Positions 12,555-22,793 of a DNA stretch of 64,000 nucleotides are shown here, piece after piece; positions within the stretch are counted from its first letter, which is position 1; every line of letters starts with the position of its first letter. The stretch is from Cadophora sp. MPI-SDFR-AT-0126. Its lineage: Eukaryota; Ascomycota; Leotiomycetes; Helotiales; Ploettnerulaceae. The stretch is from positions 1,860,001 through 1,924,000 of the forward strand of contig JAGMVK010000002.1 of assembly GCA_020747065.1 (NCBI GenBank). Reading direction: 5' to 3'. The notes beneath the pieces are model-generated. The model had not been told where the DNA came from and ran no database searches. It worked only from the letters and a program-made list of their open reading frames with translations. A program made the position numbers and the translations under genes.

Positions 12555-13775
12555 ATGTCTACCTCAAGAGCCAGAGCTAGCAGCAAGGCGACCTCAGTGT
12601 TTGTACAAGGCGACGCAGTCATTCGGTCTTCAAAGATCCCCGCTATCCTACGATTTCCCCTCGTCGTTACCTTGAGCTTGACGCTTTCGGCACTGCTTTA
12701 CTCCTTCGCGGCGGAATATACATCGGGCGATTTGGCGAAAGTCTCAAGAACCTTGGATCAGTGGTGGCAGGTCAGCGTGTTGGTAGGCTGGAGGACGTGA
12801 GTTACAAGCAAACCGTTCAAGCAAAGCGCGTGTACTGACGCGATTCTATAGCTTTGAACTTGGTCTTGGATGGTTTGGAAACTATGACGGTTATGATCTG
12901 GCATCTCTGAGTCTGCTTTCGCATGGTCCTCCGGTATGTTATGCTGCGTGTGCCTGGGAAACACCTGCTAACGTTGCTATAGCTTTATTTACTCGGAAGC
13001 TTCTATGACATTAGCCCTGCCTCTGTCATATCGTCTCTCGTCATCGATTCCCTGACTACATATATCCCATTCCGACTGCTCCGACCTCTTTCTCTGGCAC
13101 ACTCGGCTTCTACGTCGAATAATTCGGTTTCTGTCCGGAATAAGGATATAATCACGTCCAACAGTATCCAGGCGTATACTACCCTTTTGGGTGGAGCGAT
13201 ATATGCTGTTACTCTCTTCATATCGTACAGCACTTTCTTACCTGTCTATCTGGTCACGTACTTCGAAGGCATCCATTCGATTGCAGCAGCTCATGTTTCC
13301 TCACCAATAGCCATCGTAGGTATTGGGCGAGCCCACAATTTCCATACTTGTTACAATCTTCTCTAATGACATACTTATCATCTTTTCGAAACTTCTCTCA
13401 TGCTGCATTTGCTAACTTTCAATCATCTAGTTTCCAACCACATTCTTACTTGGTCTTGCAGCAAAGTCATTCATATTTACGCCTACGGTGACGGCTGCGC
13501 CAAGTACTGCAGATGCAAAGAATGCTGCTTTCAACCCAGAGACAGCTACATTCAGCGAGACCTTCTGGTACAATGTCTGGGGATACAGCAGCCGCAAGAA
13601 GGTCGTCATCAAGCGAACAGCCACCCTGATGCTGGTCACTGGAGTCAACACTTTCGTGCAGACATTCGTCACAATTGATGGCGTCGAGGCTGCCGGAGCT
13701 GTTGTTTACTCTGGTGTTTGGGTAGCTGCTGCTCTGATCACTGGAACAACTCTTGGTGTTGTTGGAGATGTGTAG
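12555..13775 (+). CDS. Conserved multi-pass membrane protein of unknown function
   Basis: Exons 12555-12796, 12852-12933, 12983-13315 and 13431-13775 give 333 aa; all junctions keep frame, and introns 2 and 4 show CTAAC-like branch sites. I do not recognise a named family. Hydrophobic segments include a TM near residues 32-50, a YLLGSFYDISPASVISSLVID helix region, TTLLGGAIYAVTLFISYSTF, FPTTFLLGLAAKSFIF, and two near the C-terminus (residues ~285-333), suggesting about six TM helices. The N-terminus is short, basic and Ser-rich. The C-terminal half carries a soluble loop with FWYNVWGYSSRKK before a final hairpin. Real because of exon continuity and TM pattern; the function is unknown. Confidence 0.8.
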
Positions 13776-14782
13776 GCAGTCTGTGCATCGAGCGTGATTG
13801 GCCCCCTTTGCAAGTCGGCAGTACGACTTTCAACCCGGTAATCGCCACGGGGACGGAGCTGAACACAATAGACGGGATAAGCGAGAGCGAGCATGGATGC
13901 GGGTAAGATCAAGATGGGACGGGGACGGATAATGTGTTAATGTGGAGTACGCGACCTTGTTTTTGTTATTACTGATTTTGGGATGTTCTCCAGGAGGCTA
14001 GTGGATGCGTGCATCTTGGGCTTCCTGTTTGGTTAAGTGGCGGAGTTCATGCTGAGGGGTCAATACCATGGATAGAGGATGGATGTCAGATGGGAAGCAT
14101 GGGTGAATGAATGTACTGATAATGATCACGTCGAAATAGATGAGTCAAGAAGTTGCTGATAAAAGAGAATGAAACACTTCACCTTCGCTGAAGCAGAGCC
14201 TGTCTAAATTTACTCAGAACAAGACACGCTAAGCGAGCGAGGGAGGTTGATGGTGCGGGTGAGTTGGGTTGGCAGGAACGAGGAGACGCGCCTTCGCCTG
14301 CTCCTTCTGACGGCGGGGATCTTGTGACCCAAACAACAAGCGCGACACTCTTTAAGATTGACAGAGGACCAAATATCTTAGGCTTGCAACCACAACAACA
14401 ACATCACCATTCTCGTGTTTGTCAACACTACCTCTGCATACTTTTATGGACGCAAAATGGCCTCCGATGCGTCACGAAGGTATTTCAACTCCCTCACCAA
14501 ACTGTCTTCCCCTGGCCTGCACGTGCTTTGGAGAGACGGACGGGGACGGGGAAAGCGTGAGGCTCCTCCACGGCCGCTAAGGCAGCAAGGATTTGGCAGC
14601 ACTAGATTTACACGCCCTCCACAATTCGCACTGTGATCTTCTGCAATTGCTGACCATCGGTGCTCTTTAGATGGCTCGACGGTTCGGGCATTTGGAGCTG
14701 TAGAATCAAGATCCCTCAGTCCCAACCCGACCTTACTCGAGCTGCCGATCAGAACCAGTCCAACGAGGAGTCCTCCTCGCAC
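13776..14782. other. Intergenic: 3' flank and ING-gene promoter/leader
   Basis: The frame of the ING-like gene stays open upstream to 14660, but without recognisable protein sequence. I take this part as 5' leader. Confidence 0.5.
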
Positions 14783-17242
14783 ATGGCTCCACCCACAGCT
14801 ATGGACGTCGCGCTCGAAAATGGCAGCCCAAGCTCGCGGCGCAACAAAGGCAAGATCGCAGAGGCTATTCAGTCGATGTCGAATCTGAATGCCAGTATGG
14901 AGGCACTCGATCTGCCCACCGATCCTGATGCGCAGGCGACTGTCACCGACTTCCTCGACTTCACAGAGTACCTTCCTGCCGATATGATCCGCTCGCTTAC
15001 CCTCATACGAAATCTCGACGAGACCTATACCGATGCCTCCAGCACAGTGAATGACCTCACCAAGAAGTATGGAGATATTCCTAATATCGCGCCTGACAAG
15101 AAGCCAGATCCCGTAAAGCTCCGCGAGGAGATATCGCAGAATCTCGAGCAGGCTGTAACTGCCCGCACGCTCGCACATGCTGAGGCAAGTCGCATGGCTG
15201 AGAATGTCGATCGTCACTACAATCGCGCGAAGAATATACTGGCAAAGCTTCAGGCGATGGCTGAGAACTACCCACCTTCGAGAGAGCCCAGTCCTGTACC
15301 GCAAAAGGCGAAATCTCCAGTAGTGTCACGCCCTCCTAAGATTATGCTACGTGTAGGGAGTGAACAACAGGCCCCAGCTCGTGTCCGCAAACATCGTGCC
15401 CCGCGTATCACCGTTCCGGGAGAGGTTCTTGCGCCGTATGAGCTGGACTATGAATCATATGGATCAGAATCGGATGGCAGTGACTCTGACGAGACTGAAC
15501 CTATTACACCACGAGCTACACCTGGAGCGTCACTGAATTTGGGTACTGGCAAGATTAAGTTGAAGATTCCTAAACCAGCAGCGAAGAAAGAAAAGGCTCA
15601 GAAGCCTCCTCGCCAGCCTCGACCACCAGGAGTCATGGGTACCAATGTTCACAGTGCAGTTGCTGGTATTTCTACCAGTAATGCTCTAGCAATGCTTCGC
15701 CCGCCTCCCGCAGATGCAGTGAAGGGGGATGAAGCCCTCCCATGGTTGCAGTTGAATGATTGGGAGCTAGCTATCCTCAGGAAGAGGATGAAGAAGAATG
15801 CGATATGGAGCCCGAGTGATACCATGATCGCTCGGGAACTGAAAGTTTTGGGTCGAGGAATTGAGGCATACAGGGCAGCAAGGGCTGAAGCTGAAGCTGC
15901 TGGAATACCCTACGATAAACCCGAACCACCTCAATTGAGAGGAGAAACGGTTCACGCGGAAGGAGCTATCAGTGTCGAAGCATTGCGCTCATCTGACCCT
16001 CAACTCAGCAATCGCGGCATGAAGCTGAATGAGGCTAAGAAGCTGAAGAAGGAGAATCAGGCAAAAGAGCTGGCGAAACTAGCCGCTGAAGAGGCAGAGC
16101 ACTCTGCTCGTAAGATGGCGCAAGCTGCCGAGGCTATGAAAGGGCTGTTCAAAGCACCTCAAAACGACGACAAGAAGTCGAGCGCAAAGACACCCAGCAA
16201 GAGCAAGACCCCTGCTCGAAAGCGCAAGAGGGAGAGTCCACCAGAGGGAGAGACAGAAAACGAGAAGCCTGTGGAGGCGGAGGCGAAGCCAGCGAGGCCA
16301 CTACTAAAGAGGAATAAGACAGAAACGCCTGTTCCTGCTCCTCAGCCTATTGCTACAAAACAATCACCAATCTTGCCACCCGAATCGGCTGCATCAGTTA
16401 CATCCGAAGCTGCCCCTCTCCCGACGCCGCTCGAAGTCTCTACAGATCCTATGTCCCTACCAATTCCTGTCCCTTCGCCCAAGAAATCTTCGACGCCTAT
16501 CTTACCTCCCGGAAGAGAACCAAAGAAGGTCATCAAGAAGGAGGCCAAGAAGATAACTGAGACGGCTACCAATACTAGACCCCGAAGGAGTTCGGTAGCC
16601 GGTGTAGCGACTGCCCCTGCTAATATTCCTGAGACTCTTCCTCTGAAGCGACCCACGTCTTCTCGAAGTAAAGCACCCAGTGTCGAGCCAGCTCCATTGA
16701 CGGGTTCATCGGCCATTGATCGACCTCGTCGTGCCAGTACAGCTCGCAATACACCAGCTCCCCCTGAACCTCGTCAAGCCAGCAAACGTGCCAAACGTCC
16801 AGCACCAGGGGTTGTCACTACAGGTTCCGAAGGCTCGGCCTCTGTTAGCGTGGGCAAGAGGAAAGCAGCTACTCGCAAGAAAGCTAGCACCAAGAGGGAG
16901 AAGAAGGATGGACGAGAAGGCAGTGCCGTTCAAGAGATACTTGACGAGGTTGATGATGAGGGCAATGTCATTGATCCGAAGGAGCCTCGATATTGCCTCT
17001 GTAATCGGGTTAGCTTTGGTACCATGATTGGATGTGAGAACAACGATGTAAGTTATCGTACATTTGAGTTGAGAGATACTAGGCTAACGACTAGATAGTG
17101 CGAGAAGGAATGGTTCCATCTCGAATGTGTGGCTTTGACGGACATCCCACCCCGGACTACGAAGTGGTACTGCCCCGAATGTAGAGTCACTCTCGGAATT
17201 GGTGAGAAGGGCGAAGTCACAGCACGTGGAAAGAAGAAGTAA
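14783..17242 (+). CDS. ING-family chromatin protein with C-terminal PHD finger
   Basis: Exons 14783-17047 and 17099-17242 give about 802 aa. The N-terminal ~150 residues match the ING histone-acetyltransferase/deacetylase-complex domain: FLDFTEYLPADMIRSL, then LIRNLDETYTDAS and a long coiled helix ending in NILAKLQAMAENYPP. The C-terminus is a PHD finger spread over the intron: YCLCNRVSFGTMIGC, CEKEWFHLEC, KWYCPEC. All eight C4HC3 ligands are present, and so is the aromatic Trp used by ING fingers to hold H3K4me3. The ~550-residue middle is disordered, Lys/Pro/Ser-rich and contains basic runs. Yeast relatives (Yng1, Yng2, Pho23) belong to NuA3, NuA4 and Rpd3L; which one this corresponds to is not decidable here. 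The start at 14783 is the ATG nearest the ING domain. Confidence 0.9.
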
Positions 17243-18389
17243 TGCATTATCACGCACAACGCAACCAAGCAGATTGATGGGGAATGGTATTATGGTATGG
17301 GAGGGTAGGGCGGGCGGTTTATTGCTTTGCAGGGATATTAATTCAAGCACTTGGACTGGCAGGCAGGCGTCAGGGTATTTGCTTTTACTTTTGCACTCTG
17401 GCTTCGAGAATGCATGGCGTTAGGACGCTGGAGCTGTATAGACTATGTGTTGTATAGACTATCATGTATGGTATGATTATTCGAGGAGGAGGCTAGCAAG
17501 ACATATTCATTGGAGCCTCTTAACGAGGACGGTGTGTTCTATTTATTTTCGCTTATTTTGTTGAACTTCACATGGAGTACCGCGCTGGCTGGGCCAGACA
17601 AGATGTATAGGATTAGTTGAAGGTGCAGCTCATGGAGAGATGAATTGAGGTTCAAGCGGAGGTTTAGCAATGAGCTATATTAATGTAATACTACTTTGCA
17701 TTGCTGTTCTCTTTTCATGTAGAATATGACCCCATCGACCTACCGACCTCTCCAACTTTTTCCATGTCAACCGAGTATTTGACAACTCTCGCCCCCCTTT
17801 TCTCCACCTTTCTATATAAGTATTCACAAGTCCGAGCCGAAGCCCGAGCCCACAGTCAATAATTAGTCTTGTCACATTACGGTCGTCGATGCGATTACTC
17901 AATCTTGGTCCTGACTAATGTGATGGGAAAACATGGATGTTGAGTACGAAGTGATAAACTTCGAGAATCGGCAATTGGGAAATGTCCAAGTTTCGATCGC
18001 AGCTCAATTGTTTATACGGTGACAGATACTTAGGAAGGCTTGATGCATTCGTGTTCATCGTCACGATTCATTTGCATATGGAGAAGAGTTTAGAAGAAGC
18101 AACGTTATCCGATTTTTGTTTTTGTAAAGAAGTCATGTACAGACATAAAGATAAGGCAGCGAGCTAGCTACAGCCAAGAGCATATCTCGAAACCCATACA
18201 AGTAGACGACGACTCGCATGCATACAATTCAAAAGCCAAAGCGAAGGCCTATTGTTCCGTAGGGGTGGTATTGATCAAATCACAGAAAGCGCCAACCAAG
18301 CCAAGTCCGTAACGCCATGAACCATTCCATCGTATAGACACAAGTCAAGGTATCATCATCCATCATCAGCATCAGCATCATCCTCAAAA
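17243..18389. other. Intergenic: convergent 3' flanks of ING gene and pacC
   Basis: No coding frame or RNA gene. A small CATCAG/CATCAT run lies at 18350-18390, just beyond the pacC stop. Confidence 0.55.
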
Positions 18390-20360
18390 CTACTCGTCAT
18401 CGGCACGGAGAACTGGGTACAGGCTCTCGGAGCTCTTCTCCTCTTGCTTGGCCTCAGCACCCTCGGTACCGCTCATCGAGACATCTTCTTCATCAACATA
18501 CTCGCGACGCTCAAGCTTGTCTTGGATAAGCTTGCGGAGGGCCTCGACAACACGGATGTTCTCGATCCAGGCTTCCTCGGCGCGGTCCTTGGCAGATTCA
18601 CCGCTCTCAGACTGGACGCTTGGGGAAGTAACACCGGAGAGAGCAGGGTCGATGTTGCTGGAGACAACAGAGGTACGGATGGTTGGTGTAGACTGCTTTG
18701 GTGATGGGGTTGAGTCATTGTCTGAGGTATCCATCATCTCGGACTTAGGCACAGCACTGCGTTGAAGCATACCACCAGAGTAACGACGGCGAGGATCGCT
18801 ATCGAAGTTTGGTCCGAGTGTGGAGGTAGGAGCAGTTGTGGAGTGAGGCGAATATCCAATAGAAACAGCTGGTAGGCTCGGGTAGGCTGCTGAGGTTGAG
18901 CTGTGTCTTGAGGTTGGAGACATTCCGTGAGATGAGACGGGAGAGTGACCGGAAGTATAGGAGACGGAGCTTGATGGTGGAGTCAATGCCGGAGTGCCAG
19001 ATGAGGCTGATTGAGATGAGTGTGTAGCCATCATAGGCGCAGTGACATGAGACGAAGACACATGAGAACCCATGTGGCCAAGACCGTGCAGAGCAGATTG
19101 AGGGGGAGAGTGGCTTTGACGGAAATTGACACCAGAGTGTGTGTAGTGAGCACCTGGTTGTTGGATTCCGGCTGCAGCTGCAGCGTTGGAGTTCTCGTAG
19201 ACGGTTGACTGCATCTGCTCCAAGAATTGATCGATGTTCATCAAATCGTTCTTGGTTCTCAAGTTGGGCAATGGCAGGGCGTATTGGTGTTGTGGCATTG
19301 GACCACCGTGACCTCCATGGTGGCCATCGACAGGAACCATAGATGGAGCATGCATGTAGTCTGAGATGCCGCCACCGTGGATTGGGAGTCCGGCGAGTGC
19401 CATCAGGCGCTGGCCAACTTGGGCATAGGAAGTAGGGTCGATTTGACGGCGCTTGGCATCACCGAAGAATTCGTTCAAGGCGTCGTAATTTCGCTTTCGG
19501 TTGTCGTAGGCTGCATGCTGGCCGATGTCACCTCCATGGCTGACGGGATAGTAGACTGGACCGTAAGAAGTTGGCTGTTGAGGAGCGTAATAGCCATTAT
19601 GGGCGGGGTGGTGGCCGTAAGTGGCAGGGCCGGGATGCATCTGGGCACCATGATGATCATAGTAGCCTCCGGCGGTAGCTGCAAGGTTTTGCAGGTCAGC
19701 AATCACTACTTCCTACGTCAGATGTGGGTATGTTGGGGGAACAACCATTGATGTTGCTCTACATACCTTTACCACCCTGCCTGTATCCAGAGCTTTGACC
19801 TGCATGACCATGCTGTTCAGGGGAGCGAAGGAGAACGGAGTCGTCGGCGTGAGTCTATCAGGTGATTAGCGGGTGATATTGAATTTTTGCGATCGAGTGC
19901 TCGGGTACATACCTTGACGTGCTTCTTTAAATCCTGGGGACGCTTGAAAGCCTTGCCACAGAAATCACATTTGTGAGGCTTGAGTGGGACATGGACTCGG
20001 ATGTGAGAGGTGATATGGTCCCGCTTCACGGTAGTGGTGCGGCACTGATTCCAACCACATGTGAGGTTGAGGTTGTTTGTGCTCTTACGACCCACGTGCT
20101 TCTCACAGATGTGTTCCTGAAAGAAGGTGTTAGTGGCGTGTTGGGAAACGGAAAAAACCGCTCTGGAAGAGCATTGAATAAATGCTTAGTAGAAAACTCA
20201 CAAAGAGAGCCTCAGCCGAAGGACATCGCTCGGAGCACTTGTCCCACTGACAGGACAAGTTGTCGTCGGCGGCGATAGCTGGGCGAGGAGCCTCAGCGGC
20301 AGGAGCAGCAGCAGCTGCGGCAGCTTCTGGCTGCGGTTCTTGGGCGGGGGCAGCAGACAT
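18390..20360 (-). CDS. pacC: PacC/Rim101 pH-responsive transcription factor
   Basis: Exons on the minus strand: 20202-20360, 19913-20116, 19767-19854, 18390-19708 (589 aa). Three C2H2 fingers in the PacC order are visible: [20 protein letters not shown], then [20 protein letters not shown], then [20 protein letters not shown]. Downstream is the PacC-typical block [20 protein letters not shown] and QVGQRLMAL. Two YPXL motifs (YPSL near residue 426 and YPVL near residue 581, nine residues from the end) match the sites by which PalA/Rim20 docks PacC for ambient-pH cleavage, so the proteolytic activation region is present. In other fungi PacC activates alkaline-expressed genes and represses acid-expressed genes. 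The last acceptor was placed at GAAG (19709) because it restores [15 protein letters not shown]; a CTTGCAG acceptor 25 nt downstream is also in frame. Confidence 0.95.
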
Positions 20361-20400
20361 GGTGCGGTGCGGTGCGGTTGGGTTGGGTTGGGTTGGGTTA
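20361..20400 (+). repeat. GGTGC/GGTTG repeat with G-quadruplex motif abutting the pacC start codon
   Basis: Three GGTGC units are followed by five GGTTG/GGTTA units. They form four GGG runs spaced by TT (20380-20397). The repeat lies directly upstream of the minus-strand ATG, so the pacC leader reads CCCAA/CGCAC repeats into the start codon. Confidence 0.9.
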
Positions 20401-20699
20401 TGTAAGTGACAAGAGATATACGGTAGCCAATCAGGCGAGGCGTGACTCGAAAGAATGGTCCGCGCGAGTACTGTACTAGTGGACTGGTGTGTTTTGTTGA
20501 TACTTGAGCTTCACTTTTGCTTGCTCAAACTCGTTTGGTCGGTCGCTGTCAAAGAAAGGAAGACAAAGAAAGGTGAGGGTATCTCAAAATGGAGGGAGGG
20601 AAAACACTTTTCGACTCGAAGAAATCTGTCAGGGGAAAGTGCGAGACACTCGAATACTTGTAGATTCTGAGCGGCGGAATCGCCTTTTTTCGTTGCTTT

Positions 20700-21027
20700 G
20701 CCAAGCCAAGCTAAAAGTCTTAGAGCCTTGGCGATACTCTAGTGCCACAATAGGGAAGTCGCGACTCTGTGGCTATCAAATCGGGCTGACAAACATCGTT
20801 TCGGTTGGCTGCGGCAGATCTCGACACCCTCATGCGGTCAGATGGCATGCTTGCCATCACAGCCCCGGGCGTGCATCTAACAGACCGGTGTCATGCCAAG
20901 TATTGCCAAGAAAGCACTGCCCAGTCTTGGTCTCTCGGCTGCCAATTACATTATGATTGCGGAACTCTTAGCCCGAGAGCGCATTTTCTTGGGTTCCTCC
21001 GTCTTCCAAGCAACGGAGTTACTTGGC
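20700..21027. promoter_or_regulatory. Cluster of six GCCAAG (PacC-consensus) sites upstream of pacC
   Basis: GCCAAG occurs at 20700-20705, 20705-20710 (overlapping), 20895-20900 and 20905-20910 on the plus strand, and as CTTGGC at 20727-20732 and 21022-21027. The PacC consensus in Aspergillus is GCCARG. All sites lie 340-670 bp upstream of the pacC ATG, which fits autoregulation. Function is inferred from the consensus only. Confidence 0.6.
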
Positions 21028-22793
21028 TGAAGCCAGCTGGGGCGATTCTCACTCCTTGCACGTTTGGGGAAGAGAGGAGAGCGAGGAGAAGTCAAGAGAG
21101 GGATGGATGAATGGATGTCGGGATGTCTGGCAAGGGGGTTGAGTGGAGAGAGTCTCGTGGATGGGCGCGGAGGGGACCGTTGGGGAAACAACCAAGGATC
21201 GCTGTCTCTTATTCTAGATAACCGCAACTTTTGGAACATGGGAAGTAAATACAGACGACTAGAAACATGTCCAAATCCTCGATATGAATACTACAGTACT
21301 GTCAAGAGTCCGCTGAGAGGTTTCCGTTGGGTCTTGTTCTCTGTGGGACTCAGTTACCTTCAGGTAAAGGATGCCTCCCATGTTCCCCACTCCTGTGAAG
21401 GAGTAAGAGAAGAACTCTGAAGTAATTGAGGACTCGGCTGCTATCAAATCCCAGCAGTTGACATCCTTCCTCTGCTGCGCCATAATCTGCTCATCCCAAG
21501 ACTGCTAATTATCATCAATTATCAACAAATTGTACAGACAAAGAAGCCGTTCTACCCTCCCTCTTTGCGTGTGATCACATCAGGTTTAAACACCAGCCCC
21601 CTAAAACACGATAAATGGGAACGACAAGACACTCCACTCCAATCCCACCCGGAAACACCATGCGCCATTACGACGACCAGAGGTGCCCAGCCCTTGGCTT
21701 GTGCCAATTTTATTCCGCCGGACAGTGGAATTTCTTGAGTCTCGTCCCTCCAGCGCCAGGATGTCCCGTTTGACGCTGCCAATGCCAATAACGGGGAATG
21801 CTTGGGAGGATGGCCTGGGCATCTTGGGTAAACGGACGAAGCACCAACAGTAGTGAGATGCCAGAAGGGAAACGTTGAAACAGGTTTATCCACCTCACCT
21901 TGGATTATTGGGGAAAGCAAGATGACAGAGGCCAATTTGGACAAGCACTTGCTGTCCAGTCGATGGCAGAGAGCAATTCCAGAATTCGAAGCACAAAATC
22001 GAATCTCATAGGATGGGTCCCCATTCATCTACTTTTCTGCTCTCACTTGGGTTACATAGGTTCGGGTCTGAGGAAGAAGACAAAGAAAATGAAGGAAGTG
22101 CACTTTCCTCCTCCCCAATTGATGCGAGCAAAATATCACGAAGAAAGATAGGACACTGGTTCTCGCAAGAAAGCTCTACAGTCTTGACCTATTTGTAGCA
22201 CGGCTTGTTGTAGCTCGGGGTATTTGAAGGCAGGGTATTGTAGGGCTGGCGCTAATATGAGAGTTCTGAAGCGCAGCGCAGCACAGCGCCAGGAATCGAC
22301 TGAAAGCCTGCCCTGTCTTGGCTTGGGCCGTGGTGCTCAACTTTTCAGCATTCCCCAAGATCCCTCGTTTGGACCACGATATTCGCTCCGCAATTGACCT
22401 CAAGTGAGTTCTCAAGTGAAGAATTATTTGATAGATGATGATGCAATCGTTTTAACAGTCTCAATGCCTGAACTTCATTGAGGACATTGCATTGTTTCAT
22501 CTTGCTGTCAAAATCCGCCTTGAGTCATATGAGGAGGCTGAGCTCACTCCATGATGAGGACGATGAAAACTCCTTCTCTCGAAGCAACGGCGAGTGACTC
22601 AATACCCGGACATCTCTTCCTATATGTAAGAGCTTTTTCCTAGCAGTTTGGACAATTTCATATGTCACGTATAGAAAGCACTGCTTGATCGCTCAAACAA
22701 TTATTCACATTCTCTGCGCTCTCAATCGTCACTACAGACGATATCTCATACAATTCTCAGTCTTCCTCTTGGTACAATCGCAACTTCCGATCT
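21028..22793. other. Intergenic upstream of pacC and of the PAP-MJ1316 gene
   Basis: No supportable gene. One more CTTGGC lies at 21693. The last few hundred bases probably carry the promoter of the gene at 22794. Confidence 0.5.

Noticed and set aside
18390..20360. pacC as a truncated or constitutively active allele
   Set aside because: The C-terminal region and both YPXL motifs are present, and the length is normal for the family.
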